Assembly (NCBI GenBank): GCA_027489175.1
Contig: JAIYAE010000004.1
Coordinates: 1-64,000 of the forward strand
Direction: 5' to 3'
DNA from: Rhodobacter sp.
Lineage (GTDB): Bacteria; Pseudomonadota; Alphaproteobacteria; Rhodobacterales; Rhodobacteraceae
Length of the DNA stretch: 64,000 nt
The notes beneath the pieces were generated by a model that made no database searches, had not been told where the DNA came from, and worked only from the letters and a program-made list of their open reading frames with translations. Below, in pieces: positions 9,180-18,052 of the stretch (position 1 is the stretch's first letter; the number at the start of each line of letters is the position of its first letter). A program made the translations under genes and the position numbers.

Positions 9180-9629
9180 GCGGGCGGATTCCTCGTCGTG
9201 GCGGCGGGTCGTCTGCGGTCGGTCGCGTCGCGGCGGGTTTGGGGCGATGTGGGGTCTGGGTCAAGCATTTCAAGCCCCAAGGCGGCGAGTCCGCAGCGAA
9301 CTGTGGCGCGGGGGTGCCGCCTTCGGGGGTGCAAGGCGGGCAAGGAAAGGCGCCAGTGGCGCGTTTCCCCGCCGCAGCGGAGCCCCGCTCGGCCGGCCTG
9401 CCGCCACGTGTTGGGGCAACGGGGGATGACGTCAGCCGCAGGACCGCTTGGCCCCTTTGGACTTGCTCATGTCCCAAATACTCCCGCCGGAGGCTCCAAC
9501 GTCTGGGTCCCCCGGTCGGGTGCAGTCTAGGCGTGCCGCTCGGGCCGTAGCCCCGCGGAGCCAAGCGGGCTTTGCCCGCGCGGGCGACCACAAAGGCTTG
9601 CGGCGGAACGCCGCGCCGTTTGGAACGCG
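9180..9629. other. Non-coding gap between mrpA and frcA
   Basis: 450 bases without a supportable gene. It is very GC-rich and full of short palindromes: GCGCCA/TGGCGC near 9350, AGCGG/CCGCT near 9375, and GCGGGC-TTT-GCCCGC at 9565-9579, which lies about 50 bp downstream of the frcA stop and could end that operon. A copy of the dispersed ATATTTGGG element is at 9462-9494. The mrp promoter must lie at the left end, but no clear -35/-10 pair was found. Confidence 0.6.
9462..9494 (-). repeat. Dispersed GGCGGGAGTATTTGGG-type element, copy 2
   Basis: Read on the minus strand this begins GCCTCCGGCGGGAGTATT and continues TGGGACATGAGCAAG, closely matching the copy at 2205-2238. It lies in the gap between two minus-strand operons. 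Confidence 0.5.
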
Positions 9630-10406
9630 TCAGGCGGCTTCGGTCACGCCTTCGGGCAGCTTGGCGCCGGTCATGAAGGCCACCGCATCGGACATCGAAT
9701 AGTCCTGCGGCTTGATCACGCAGAGGCGGCTGCCCAGACGGTGAATGTGGATGCGGTCGGCAACTTCGAACACATGCGGCATGTTGTGGCTGATCAGGAT
9801 GATCGGAATGCCCCGGCTGCGCACGTCCCGGATCAACTCCAGCACCCGGCGGCTTTCCTTGACGCCAAGCGCGGCCGTCGGTTCGTCCAGGATCACGACC
9901 TTTGACCCGAAGGCGGCGGCCCGTGCCACGGCCACGCCTTGCCGCTGACCCCCCGACAGCGTTTCCACCGCCTGGTTGATGTTCTGGATCGTCATCAGCC
10001 CCAGTTCGTTCAGCTTTTCGCGGGCGAAGGTTTCCATCCGCGCGCGGTCCAGCTTGCGGAAGACCGAGCCCATGATCCCGGGTTTGCGCAACTCGCGTCC
10101 CATGAACATGTTGTCGGCGATGGACAGGGCCGGCGACATCGCAAGGGTCTGGTACACCGTCTCGATCCCCGCAGCGCGGGCTTCGATCGGGGTCTTGAAG
10201 GCGATCTCCTGCCCTTCAAGCCAGATATGGCCTTCATCCGGGACCACAGCCCCCGAGATCGCCTTGATCAGCGTCGACTTGCCCGCGCCGTTGTCGCCGA
10301 TCACGGCGAGGATCTCGCCGGGATACAGCTCGAAGTCGCAGTTGTTGAGGGCGGTGACCTTGCCGTAGCGCTTGTAGAGGCCCTGAGCGCGAAGAATGGG
10401 TTCCAT
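9630..10406 (-). CDS. frcA: Sugar ABC transporter ATP-binding protein, FrcA-like
   Basis: 258-residue single-domain ATPase that energises uptake through the FrcC permease. Visible motifs: Walker A GDNGAGKST, signature LSGGQRQGVAVARA, Walker B KVVILDEPTAALG and the switch histidine in ILISHNMPHV. The ATG at 10406 was chosen because it overlaps the frcC stop (ATGA); a longer upstream reading runs inside frcC. It has one ATPase domain, unlike RbsA/XylG (two domains), which matches fructose-type FrcA. Its place as last gene of frcBCA supports the assignment. Confidence 0.9.
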   Translation of the reverse strand: MEPILRAQGLYKRYGKVTALNNCDFELYPGEILAVIGDNGAGKSTLIKAISGAVVPDEGHIWLEGQEIAFKTPIEARAAGIETVYQTLAMSPALSIADNMFMGRELRKPGIMGSVFRKLDRARMETFAREKLNELGLMTIQNINQAVETLSGGQRQGVAVARAAAFGSKVVILDEPTAALGVKESRRVLELIRDVRSRGIPIILISHNMPHVFEVADRIHIHRLGSRLCVIKPQDYSMSDAVAFMTGAKLPEGVTEAA

Positions 10407-11644
10407 CAGCCTGACACCTTTCTGATCCACTGGTCCACGGCGACGGCGAAGATGATCAGCACGCCGATGAGAAAGAAGGTCCATTGCGGGTCAGTGCCGA
10501 CAAGGCGCAGACCCATTTCGAAGACGCCGACGATCAGCGCGCCGAAGAACATGCCGACAATGCTGCCCCGCCCGCCGAAGAGGCTGATCCCCCCGATCAC
10601 CACGGCGGTGATCGACTGGATGTTGCCCAACTGCCCGGTGGATGCCGTGGGCGAGACGGACCCGAAGCGCCCGATCATCACCCAGCCCGCGATGGCGCAG
10701 AAGAGGCCCGCAAGCGCGTAGACCTGGATCAGCACCTTCTGCGTCGGCACGCCCGCCAGTTCCGCTGCCTGCGGATCATCGCCCGTGGCATAGACATGTC
10801 GGCCCCAGGCGGTGTGGCGCAGGACATAGGCCATGATCGCGACGAGGGCGATCATCAGGAACACGGCGTAAAGCACCTTCACGCCGGATCCCGCCACCGC
10901 GTTGGTGGTGACAAAGACGCTTTCGATGGTCGACTGGTCCGCGCCCTCGGCCGCGCGGGGCTGGCCGTAGAAGGTCAGATCCTCACCCCAAAGGCCAAGG
11001 ATCGGCGCGTTCGCCTCGACATCCGAAGAGCGGATGGTTTCGTTGGCCGAAAAGATGAAGTTCGCGGCCAGAAGGATCTGCCAGGTGCCCAGCGTAACGA
11101 TGAACGGCGGCAGTTTCATCCGCGCGATCAGCCAGCCGTTGGCGGCGCCCATCAGAAGGCCGCAGAGAAGGCCGAAGGCGACGGCCAGCGCGGGAGGCAG
11201 CTTGAAGAGGAAAGAAAATTCCAGAAACGGCAGGTAGGCCGAGATGACGTCGGGCATCGAGATGGTGATGCCGGTGATCCCGACAAAGCCCATGATGACC
11301 GAACAGAAGACGGCGATGGCCCCGACGGACAGGTCGATCCCGGCGGTCAGCACGACCAGCGCCTGCGCGCAGCCAAGGATGCCGACAATGGCGATCTGCT
11401 GCAGGATCGTCGACAGGGTGGAGGCCTTGAAGAAGTTGTCCGCCGCGACGCCGAAGACCGCGAGGGCCACCATCAGCACGATCAGCGGCACGGCAGAGGG
11501 CGTCTGGTGCAGCCAATGCTGCAGTTTCTTCAGCGCGCTGGTCTCTTCGTGAAATTCGGCGACGGTTTCGGTCGCCCCTTTCAGGCCCGCCTCATAGGTG
11601 CCCGATACCGACTTTGCCTCAACCGACTTGACGTCGTCTGACAT
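10406..11644 (-). CDS. frcC: Sugar ABC transporter permease, FrcC-like
   Basis: 412-residue inner-membrane permease of the RbsC/FrcC family. A polar N-terminal extension of about 50 residues precedes the helices. Conserved stretches are LVVLTAGIDLSVGAI, PPFIVTLGTW, and AELAGVPTQKVLIQVYALAG, the last being the loop that contacts the ATPase. The family imports fructose, ribose or mannose; sequence alone does not fix the sugar. It lies between frcB and frcA. Confidence 0.9.
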   Translation of the reverse strand: MSDDVKSVEAKSVSGTYEAGLKGATETVAEFHEETSALKKLQHWLHQTPSAVPLIVLMVALAVFGVAADNFFKASTLSTILQQIAIVGILGCAQALVVLTAGIDLSVGAIAVFCSVIMGFVGITGITISMPDVISAYLPFLEFSFLFKLPPALAVAFGLLCGLLMGAANGWLIARMKLPPFIVTLGTWQILLAANFIFSANETIRSSDVEANAPILGLWGEDLTFYGQPRAAEGADQSTIESVFVTTNAVAGSGVKVLYAVFLMIALVAIMAYVLRHTAWGRHVYATGDDPQAAELAGVPTQKVLIQVYALAGLFCAIAGWVMIGRFGSVSPTASTGQLGNIQSITAVVIGGISLFGGRGSIVGMFFGALIVGVFEMGLRLVGTDPQWTFFLIGVLIIFAVAVDQWIRKVSG

Positions 11645-11706
11645 GTCTTCCCCCCCTTTGGCACTTCAGCCCGGCCGGCAGCCCTTGTGGCAAGGTCCGG
11701 CTGTGC

Positions 11707-11732
11707 CAAGGGCGGCGCGATGGCCGCCCTTG
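11707..11732 (-). other. Stem-loop between frcB and frcC
   Basis: A perfect 10-bp stem (CAAGGGCGGC / GCCGCCCTTG) with a six-base loop in the 136-base gap after frcB. No T-run follows it. Such hairpins behind binding-protein genes usually protect the upstream mRNA or partly end transcription, raising binding protein over permease. That role is inferred. Confidence 0.6.
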
Positions 11733-11780
11733 ACGTCAGTCTTGGCCGCAATGGCCGTACCGATCAACACTTCTGTAGGA

Positions 11781-12803
11781 TCAGCCCCAGCACAGTTCCA
11801 TGCCTTTGGCGGTGTCGATCGATTCGACCCCGTCAACCGGCTTGTCGGTGATCAGCGCCACGCCGGTATCGAAGAAGGCCTTGCCTTCGGTCGGGGCCGG
11901 TTTGGTGCCGTCAGCGGCGAACTTGGCGATCGCTTCGATGCCAAGCGAGGCCATCAGAAGCGGGTACTGCTGCGAGGTGGCGCCGATCACACCGTCCTTG
12001 ACGTCCTGGACGCCCGGGCAACCGCCGTCGACCGAAACGATCAGCACGCCTTCCTTGCCAGCTGCCTTCAGCGCCTCATAGGCACCGGCAGCCGACGGCT
12101 CGTTGATCGTGTAGACGACGTTGATGTCGGGGTCCTTGGCCAGAAGGGCTTCCATCGCCTTCAGGCCGCCTTCTTCGTTGCCGGCGGTGACTTCGTTGCC
12201 GACGATGCGCGGGTCGGTTTCGTCGCCCCACTTGTTCGGGTCGGCCAGGTCGATGCCAAAGCCCTGCAGGAAGCCCTGGTCGCGCAGAACGTCAACCGAC
12301 GGCTGCGAGATGGCAAGGTCAAGCATCGCGATCTTGGCGTTGGCGGCTTCTGCGCCCAGCGTGGCAGCGGCCCACTGGCCGATCAGAAGGCCAGCCTGGA
12401 AGTTGTCGGTCGCGAAGGTCGCGTCAGCGGCGTCGATCGGGTCAAGCGGCGTGTCCAGCGCGATGACGAGGACACCGGCTTCACGGGCGGCCGAGACGCT
12501 GTCGACGATGGCTTTGGTGTCCGAAGCGGTGATCAGGATGCCCTTGGCACCGTCGGCCACGCAAGCCTCGATCGCGGCCACTTGCGATTCATGGTCGCCG
12601 TCGATCTTGCCGGCATAGGATTTCAGGGTCACGCCCAGCTCGGCAGCCTTGGCTTCGGCGCCTTCCTTCATCTTCACGAAGAAGGGGTTGGTGTCGGTCT
12701 TGGTGATCAGGCAGGCGGCAACGCCATCCTGCGCCAGCGCCGGAGCAGCCGACAGCAGGGCGAGGGATGCCGCGCTGAGCAGGGCTTTGGTGGTGAATTT
12801 CAT
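11781..12803 (-). CDS. frcB: Periplasmic sugar-binding protein, FrcB-like
   Basis: 340-residue exported binding protein of the periplasmic-binding type I fold. The signal peptide is about 23 residues ([20 protein letters not shown]) with cleavage after ALA. The mature start [20 protein letters not shown] and the hinge region VISNDG-like [10 protein letters not shown] are typical of fructose/ribose receptors. The ATG at 12803 is chosen because GGGAGG lies six to seven bases upstream; earlier in-frame starts would bury the signal peptide. It is the first gene of frcBCA and faces the ROK regulator. Confidence 0.92.
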   Translation of the reverse strand: MKFTTKALLSAASLALLSAAPALAQDGVAACLITKTDTNPFFVKMKEGAEAKAAELGVTLKSYAGKIDGDHESQVAAIEACVADGAKGILITASDTKAIVDSVSAAREAGVLVIALDTPLDPIDAADATFATDNFQAGLLIGQWAAATLGAEAANAKIAMLDLAISQPSVDVLRDQGFLQGFGIDLADPNKWGDETDPRIVGNEVTAGNEEGGLKAMEALLAKDPDINVVYTINEPSAAGAYEALKAAGKEGVLIVSVDGGCPGVQDVKDGVIGATSQQYPLLMASLGIEAIAKFAADGTKPAPTEGKAFFDTGVALITDKPVDGVESIDTAKGMELCWG

Positions 12804-12921
12804 GGTCGTCCTCCCAAGGAATCGGGGCGGTTTTGCCCCCGAATGTAAACTGCGCGCAGGCTGGCAGTTTTGCTGCGCCGGGTCTGACAAAAGCCGATTC
12901 CATGGCTTACGTCAAGATAAT

Positions 12922-12938
12922 TAAATCACTCTGATTTA
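12922..12938. promoter_or_regulatory. Operator-like palindrome between frcB and the ROK regulator
   Basis: TAAATCA-CTC-TGATTTA: perfect 7-bp arms in an AT-rich patch of an otherwise GC-rich 206-base divergent gap. A TTGACA hexamer directly follows at 12942-12947 on the plus strand. The position suits a repressor site that controls both directions, most simply the ROK protein encoded at 13010. Confidence 0.65.
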
Positions 12939-13009
12939 TTATTGACAGATCGCCTCTTTCTTTCGCACTCTGCCCAGGATGGCCGCAGCTGGCCGCATGA
13001 GGATACCGC

Positions 13010-14239
13010 GTGAAACTTGTGGCAGACCCCCTGGCCGACCCGCGCGCCACGACGGACCCTTTCGGTCCGCGGGGGTCGAACCAGTCTGGCATGCGGGCGC
13101 ACAACGAGCGCCTGGTCCTCAGCCTGGTGCGCCAGCACGCGGCGCTGGCCAAGTCCGACATCGCACGGATGACGGGCCTTTCGGCGCAGACGGTCAGCGT
13201 CATCATGCGCGCGCTTGAACAGGACGGCCTTCTCTTGCGCGGCGAACCCGTGCGGGGGCGGATCGGCCAACCCTCGGTTCCCATGTCACTGGATGCGGGG
13301 GGGGCCTATTTCGTCGGGCTGAAGATCGGTCGGCGGTCGGCCGACCTGGCGCTGGTCGACTTTCTGGGCCGGGTGCGTGGCGCGCGGCGGCGGGTCTACC
13401 GCTACCCCGCGCCCGATGCGGTGATGGCATTCGTTGCCGAGGCGCTGCCTGCGCTGACCGCCGAGCTGCCGCCCGACCAACGTGACCGGATCGGTGGCAT
13501 GGGCGTGGCGATGCCGTTCCAGCTTTGGGCCTGGGTCAAGGACATCGGCGCCCCGCAATCCGAGATGGACGCCTGGCGCGACCGCGACATCCAGGCCGAG
13601 CTTGCGGCGCTGGCGGGCATGCCGGTGCATGTGCAGAACGACGCCACCGCCGCCTGCGGGGCCGAGCTGGTCTTCGGCACGGGGGAACGGCCGAAGGATT
13701 TCCTCTATTTCTACTTCGGCTATTTCATCGGCGGCGGGCTGGTCCTGAACGGCCAGCTTTACACCGGGCGCGGCGGCAATGCGGCGGGGGTGGGCCCGAT
13801 GCCGGTGCCGGGGCCAGACGGGCGGATGCACCGCCTGTTTGCGGCGGCCTCGCTTTCTGTCCTTGCCGCGCAGATGGAGGCGGCGGGCCTGTCGTCCGAC
13901 CCGCTTTGGGAACACCCCGACCGCTGGAACATACCGGAGCCGATTCTGTCGGCCTGGCTGGACAGCGCCGCCGAAGGTCTGGCGAGTGCCGCACTGAGTG
14001 CGGCGGCCTTGCTGGAGATCGAGGCGGTCCTGATTGACGGCTGGATGCCCGAGGCGATCAGGGCCGAGGTTGTCCGCCGCACCGCTGCCGCCTTTGACCG
14101 GCTGGACCTTTCCGGGATCACGCCCCCCGCCATTCGCGCCGGCACCGTTGGGGCAGAAGCGCGGGCCCTTGGCGCGGCGGCCATTCCGCTGTCGCAGCGC
14201 TATCTGATCGACCAGAACGCCGCCGTGCGAGAGGCGTAG
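13010..14239 (+). CDS. ROK-family transcriptional repressor
   Basis: 409-residue regulator with an N-terminal winged helix (about residues 25-90, KSDIARMTGLSAQTVSVIMRALEQDGLL in the middle, given here only as a motif region) followed by a ROK sugar-kinase-like domain that binds a sugar effector. It is divergent from frcBCA, the usual place for the fructose-system repressor in Rhizobiales and Rhodobacterales. No sugar kinase gene (frcK) is present in the cluster. The ROK domain shows VHVQNDATAACGAELVFG, which keeps the aspartate and the asparagine of the family, but the cysteine-rich zinc motif of classical ROK kinases is not obvious, as expected for a regulator. Confidence 0.87.
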   Translation: MKLVADPLADPRATTDPFGPRGSNQSGMRAHNERLVLSLVRQHAALAKSDIARMTGLSAQTVSVIMRALEQDGLLLRGEPVRGRIGQPSVPMSLDAGGAYFVGLKIGRRSADLALVDFLGRVRGARRRVYRYPAPDAVMAFVAEALPALTAELPPDQRDRIGGMGVAMPFQLWAWVKDIGAPQSEMDAWRDRDIQAELAALAGMPVHVQNDATAACGAELVFGTGERPKDFLYFYFGYFIGGGLVLNGQLYTGRGGNAAGVGPMPVPGPDGRMHRLFAAASLSVLAAQMEAAGLSSDPLWEHPDRWNIPEPILSAWLDSAAEGLASAALSAAALLEIEAVLIDGWMPEAIRAEVVRRTAAAFDRLDLSGITPPAIRAGTVGAEARALGAAAIPLSQRYLIDQNAAVREA

Positions 14240-14241
14240 CG

Positions 14242-14308
14242 CCGATTTCTCTGAAGAAATCGGACCGGAGTTTTCGAAAACTCCGGTTCGTTTCCTTTGC
14301 AGGAAACG
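14242..14308. terminator. Three tandem perfect hairpins filling a convergent gap
   Basis: The 71 bases between the stop codons of the ROK gene and the EamA gene consist almost wholly of three hairpins: CCGATTTCT/AGAAATCGG (14242-14263), ACCGGAGTTTTC/GAAAACTCCGGT (14264-14287, no loop) and CGTTTCCT/AGGAAACG (14289-14308). None has a long T-run outside the stem, but A/T tracts lie inside each stem. They probably act as bidirectional terminators or 3'-end stabilisers. Confidence 0.7.
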
Positions 14309-14310
14309 GA

Positions 14311-15240
14311 TCACCCTTGCGGGGTCATCGCCTTGCGTTGCCGCGCGCGCTCCAGCCCCAGTTGCCGTTCGCGCCAGATGATCAGGATGCCCGCCGTCAC
14401 GATCAGCGCCGCCCCGCCCAGCATGGTCCAGGTCGGCACCTCGGCAAAGACGAAGTAGCCGATCCCAAGCGCGAACAGCATCGAGGCATAGTCGAACGGC
14501 GCCACCAGCGAGGCATCCGCTTCCCGGTAGCTGGAGGTCAGCAGAATCTGGCCCAGCCCGCCCAGAAGGCCGGCTAGCACCAGAAGGACAGCCTCGCCCG
14601 GCGTGGGCCAGACCCAGCCGAAGGGCAGGGTGATCAGCGACAGCACCGTTGCGGTCAGCGAGAAGTAGAAGACGATGGCAGCCGTCTTTTCGGTGTTCAC
14701 CAGCTTGCGGACGAAGACCTGCGCCAAGGCCGCGAAGACCGCCCCGCCAAGGACCAGCATCGCGCCCAAAGCCTCGGCCGTGCCGGCGGCGTCGGGGGTG
14801 ATCGACAGGCGGGGTGCCAGGACGATCAGCACGCCGATCATCCCAAGGACGACGGCCGAGATACGGAAAAGCCGCACCTCCTCGCCCAGAAACATCGCAG
14901 CGAAGATCACGGTCAGAAGCGGGGCCGCATAGCCAATGGCCGTGACTTCGGGCAGGGGCAGATAGCCAAGACCCGCAAAGCCAAGCCCCATGGCCAAGGT
15001 GCCGACCACGCCACGCCAGACATGGCCGAGGGGCGCATTGGCGCGCAGCCCGGTCGCCAGTTCCTGCCGCCAGATCAGCCAGACGACGATCACGGGCATG
15101 GCAAAGAACGACCGGAAGAACACCGCCTGCCCCGAAGGCACATGCTGCGCCGTGGCCTTGATCAAGGAGGCCATGACAATGAACACCAGCACCGAAGCCA
15201 GCTTGAAGGCAATGCCGCGAAGGGGGCGCGGGGGGCGCAT
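14311..15240 (-). CDS. DMT-superfamily (EamA) permease
   Basis: 309-residue inner-membrane protein with ten predicted helices arranged as two EamA repeats. Typical stretches are KATAQHVPSGQAVFFRSFFA in the first repeat and LTSSYREADASLVAPFDYASM in the second, found in the RhtA/YdcZ/RarD-like exporters of amino acids or metabolites. I chose the ATG at 15240 (MRPPRPLRG) since GGAG stands eight bases before it; an ATG at 15264 lacks a ribosome-binding site. The substrate cannot be told from sequence. Confidence 0.85.
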   Translation of the reverse strand: MRPPRPLRGIAFKLASVLVFIVMASLIKATAQHVPSGQAVFFRSFFAMPVIVVWLIWRQELATGLRANAPLGHVWRGVVGTLAMGLGFAGLGYLPLPEVTAIGYAAPLLTVIFAAMFLGEEVRLFRISAVVLGMIGVLIVLAPRLSITPDAAGTAEALGAMLVLGGAVFAALAQVFVRKLVNTEKTAAIVFYFSLTATVLSLITLPFGWVWPTPGEAVLLVLAGLLGGLGQILLTSSYREADASLVAPFDYASMLFALGIGYFVFAEVPTWTMLGGAALIVTAGILIIWRERQLGLERARQRKAMTPQG

Positions 15241-15318
15241 CTGGGGGGCTCCGGTCTGGATCACGGCATCTAGACGCCGGTCGGGCTTTCAGGTTCCCTG
15301 ATCGGAAAGGAGAATGCC

Positions 15319-17019
15319 ATGCCCCATCGCACGCTTTCCGACAGAATTGATCAGGGCCGCGGGCTGGTGCCTGCCGATCTGGTGCTGAAAGGCGGCCGGG
15401 TGTTCGATCTGATCACCGGTGATCTGGTCGAAACGGACGTTGCCATCTGTGGCGAGACCATCGTGGGGGTGTTTGGCGCCTACTCTGGCAAGCGGGAGAT
15501 TGACGTCTCGGGCCGCATTCTGGTGCCTGGCTTCATCGACACGCACCTGCATGTGGAAAGCTCTCTGGTCACCCCGCATGAGTTTGACCGCTGCGTGACC
15601 CCGCGCGGCGTGACGACGGCGATCTGCGACCCGCATGAGATTGCCAATGTCTGTGGCATCCCCGGCATCCGGTATTTTCTGGACAGCGCGGCCCAGCTGG
15701 TGATGGACCTGCGGGTGAACCTCAGTTCCTGCGTGCCGTCCACCCATATGGAGACGACCGGCGCGCGGCTGGAAGCGGCGGACCTCATCCCGCTGATGGA
15801 CCATCCGGGCGTGATCGGGCTGGCAGAGTTCATGAACTACCCCGGCGTCCTGATGAAAGACCCCGGTTGCCTGGCCAAGCTTGAGGCGTTTCAGGGTCGC
15901 CACATCGACGGCCATGCCCCCCTGCTGCGGGGGAACGACCTCAACGGCTATATCTCGGCGGGCATCCGGACCGAACATGAGGCGACCAGCTATGACGAGG
16001 GGCTGGAGAAGCTGCGCAAGGGGATGCGCGTCCTGATCCGCGAGGGGTCGGTATCGAAAGACCTGCATGCGCTGGCGGGGCTGCTGACGGAAAGGTTCTC
16101 GCCCTACCTGTGTCTTTGCACCGATGACCGGAACCCCCTGGACATCGGCGAGCATGGGCATCTGGACTACATGATCCGCACGGCGATCAGCCTGGGGGCC
16201 CCGCCTCTGGCCGTGTATCGGGCGGCGAGCCTTTCGGCGGCCGAGGCTTTCGGGTTGAAGGACCGCGGGCTGATCGCGCCGGGCAAGCGGGCCGATATCG
16301 CGGTGATCGACAGCCTGGAGGGCTGCAACGCCAGCCTGGTCCTGGCGCGGGGGGTGGTCGTCTCGGACGAGGCCTTCGCCGCGCGGGGGCGGGTGGAGCC
16401 GGTGGCGCGGGCCTCGGTCAAGGCTCCCAAGGTGACGGCGGGAAGCTTCCGCACCGGCGGCAACCGGGTGGAGACGCCGGTGATCGGCATCCTGCCCGGC
16501 AAGATCATCACCGAACACCTGACGTATGAGATTGCCCCCGTGGATGGCGACAAGCGGCCCGACGTGGCCCGCGACCTGGTGAAGATCGCGGTGGTGGAGC
16601 GGCACGGGGTGAACGGCAACATCGCGACGGGTTTCGTGAAGGGGTTCGGGTTGGTACGGGGGGCGATTGCGTCGACCGTCTGCCACGACCACCACAACAT
16701 CGCGGTGGTGGGGGTGGATGCCGGGGACATGGCGGTGGCGGTGTCCCGGTTGGGCGAGATCGAGGGCGGGTTTGTGGTCGTCGAGGGGGGCCGCGTGCTG
16801 GCCGAACTGGCGCTGCCGGTGGCGGGGTTGATGAGCCTCTTGTCGTTCGAGGAGGTGCGGGAAAAGCTGGTCGCCCTGAGGGCTGCCGCGAAGGGGCTGG
16901 GGGTCGTGCTGGAGGAGCCTTTCCTGCAGCTGGCCTTCCTCTGCCTGCCGGTGATCCCGCATCTGAAGATCACCGATATGGGGATGGTGGACGTGGACCG
17001 GTTCGAAGTGATGCCGTGA
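15319..17019 (+). CDS. ade: Adenine deaminase
   Basis: 566-residue metal-dependent amidohydrolase converting adenine to hypoxanthine in purine salvage; cytoplasmic. The metal-binding start of the barrel is [16 protein letters not shown], followed by [31 protein letters not shown] and LCTDDRNP, all signatures of AdeC-type adenine deaminases. The C-terminal domain contains [18 protein letters not shown] and [12 protein letters not shown] at 15319 is preceded by GGAAAGGAG. It is monocistronic: a stem-loop terminator begins at its own stop codon. Confidence 0.95.
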   Translation: MPHRTLSDRIDQGRGLVPADLVLKGGRVFDLITGDLVETDVAICGETIVGVFGAYSGKREIDVSGRILVPGFIDTHLHVESSLVTPHEFDRCVTPRGVTTAICDPHEIANVCGIPGIRYFLDSAAQLVMDLRVNLSSCVPSTHMETTGARLEAADLIPLMDHPGVIGLAEFMNYPGVLMKDPGCLAKLEAFQGRHIDGHAPLLRGNDLNGYISAGIRTEHEATSYDEGLEKLRKGMRVLIREGSVSKDLHALAGLLTERFSPYLCLCTDDRNPLDIGEHGHLDYMIRTAISLGAPPLAVYRAASLSAAEAFGLKDRGLIAPGKRADIAVIDSLEGCNASLVLARGVVVSDEAFAARGRVEPVARASVKAPKVTAGSFRTGGNRVETPVIGILPGKIITEHLTYEIAPVDGDKRPDVARDLVKIAVVERHGVNGNIATGFVKGFGLVRGAIASTVCHDHHNIAVVGVDAGDMAVAVSRLGEIEGGFVVVEGGRVLAELALPVAGLMSLLSFEEVREKLVALRAAAKGLGVVLEEPFLQLAFLCLPVIPHLKITDMGMVDVDRFEVMP

Positions 17020-17042
17020 TCTGTCCACGGTGGACAGATTTT
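17019..17042 (+). terminator. Intrinsic terminator after ade
   Basis: A perfect 10-bp stem (ATCTGTCCAC / GTGGACAGAT, single-base loop centre at 17029) starts at the last base of the stop codon and ends in TTTT. Its core CTGTCCA/TGGACAG is repeated in the hairpin at 17850-17890. Confidence 0.8.
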
Positions 17043-17274
17043 GGTTTGCGTTTGTTGTCAGATGGTTGCGCGTGGGCGTTAGGGGTTTGTTAAGGGGCGC
17101 TGTGGTGCGCTTGTGTGCCCCCCCACCCCGGCCCTCCCCCACGGAGTGGGGAGGGAGGCGCCTTGGGCTGGCGGTTGGGATGGGGCTGCAAAGGGAGCGC
17201 CCTGGGCTGGCCGCCGGAGGGTTTCACACCCTCCGGACCTCCCGTGGGATATTTGGGGAGGGAAAGGGTAAGAA
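17043..17274. other. Palindrome-rich gap before the nuclease-like gene
   Basis: No gene seen. It holds a G/C hairpin at about 17132-17155 (CCCTCCCC against GGGGAGGG), a perfect 9-bp hairpin at 17214-17236 (CCGGAGGGT / ACCCTCCGG) and, at about 17245-17266, the second half of the dispersed element (GTGGGATATTTGGGGA). The ribosome-binding GGGAGGGAAAGGG of the next gene is at its right end. Confidence 0.55.
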
Positions 17275-17826
17275 TTGGCCAAGGATTTCAGCAAGAAACT
17301 TGCAGGGCAAATTGGAGAGCATCTGGTCGTCGCTGAGCTTGGCCGACGCGGGATCATCGCTGCACCATTTGCGGGTAATGTACCCGATATCGACATCCTA
17401 GCCTATGCAAATGGTCAGGCGGTTCCAATCCAGGTCAAGGCGATGCGACAACAGACTGGGTCGGTAGATGCCAGCAAATTTCTCAAAATTCGATTTGATG
17501 GAGAACGCCAAATCATCGACGGCATCGCGAAGGACATCGACAGAAATCTGATTTTTGTTTTGGTCTTCATTGGTAAGGCGAGAAGCGAAGATCGTTTCTT
17601 CGTTATGGAGCAGGGCGTATTGCAGGACCTTATTCTCTGCAACCATTCCAAAGTGCTTCTGCAATTTGCTGGACGACGCCCGAAAAACTGGGAGTCGACA
17701 CACTGCTCTTATAATCCGGCAGATATCACTGGCGCTGAGGAAAACTGGACGTTGATCACTCAGAAGCTCGGCATGGACGGCAAGCCTACCGCAAGAACGT
17801 GGATTGCGGAGGACGGTGCGCTGTAG
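17275..17826 (+). CDS. PD-(D/E)XK nuclease-like protein, unknown role
   Basis: 183 residues with no signal peptide or membrane segment. The N-terminal half carries the order of a PD-(D/E)XK core: helix with GEHLVVAELGRRG (Glu15), strand VPDIDILAY (Asp38, Asp40), then PIQVKA (Gln53-x-Lys55). This pattern occurs in Holliday-junction resolvases, restriction enzymes and repair or toxin nucleases. The start is TTG at 17275 behind GGGAGGGAAAGGG; no better ATG exists. GC is near 50% in the parts counted, against roughly two thirds for its neighbours, and codons ending in A/T are common, pointing to horizontal transfer. It stands alone between convergent operons, with related palindromes on both sides. 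No methylase or immunity partner is adjacent. The function is not established. Confidence 0.72.
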   Translation: MAKDFSKKLAGQIGEHLVVAELGRRGIIAAPFAGNVPDIDILAYANGQAVPIQVKAMRQQTGSVDASKFLKIRFDGERQIIDGIAKDIDRNLIFVLVFIGKARSEDRFFVMEQGVLQDLILCNHSKVLLQFAGRRPKNWESTHCSYNPADITGAEENWTLITQKLGMDGKPTARTWIAEDGAL

Positions 17827-17849
17827 CGCAACCTACGAAGCGCGACAGA

Positions 17850-17890
17850 GGGTCGGGCAAGCGACTGTCCAGTGGACAGTCGCCCGACCC
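17850..17890. terminator. Long hairpin after the nuclease-like gene
   Basis: Inner perfect arms GCGACTGTCCA / TGGACAGTCGC around one base, extended by GGGTCGG / CCGACCC outside a four-base bulge. It starts 24 bases after the stop at 17826. The CTGTCCA/TGGACAG core matches the ade terminator at 17019-17042. No T-run follows. Confidence 0.6.
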
Positions 17891-18010
17891 GATTGCCTGG
17901 AGGCGCAAGCCGGAGGGCAAGGGGTGGTCAGTCCTCCCGAACGGTGGGAAATCGGGGCGCGCCTGGCTGGGCTGGCGCGGTAACGCGCCTGCCAGGGGCA
18001 GGCAGGCGCG

Positions 18011-18038
18011 GCCCGATTTGTCGCGGGCCAAATCGGGC
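18011..18038. terminator. Hairpin downstream of the DHA-kinase operon
   Basis: A 10-bp perfect stem GCCCGATTTG / CAAATCGGGC with an eight-base loop, 15 bases beyond the minus-strand stop at 18053. Likely the end of the transporter-kinase operon. The short sequence GGGCAAGGGGTGG follows this hairpin and is also found, minus its first base, near 17919. Confidence 0.5.
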
Positions 18039-18052
18039 AAGGGGTGGACGGG

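Noticed and set aside
15273..15297. Possible EcfG-type promoter before the EamA gene (GGAAC-N16-CGTC on the minus strand)
   Set aside because: The -10 element deviates from SGTT and no second signal supports it, although the position would fit the chosen start at 15240.
15289..17142. A 617-codon minus-strand frame opposite adenine deaminase
   Set aside because: Histidine/arginine-rich, no start signal, and the opposite strand is a complete adenine deaminase.
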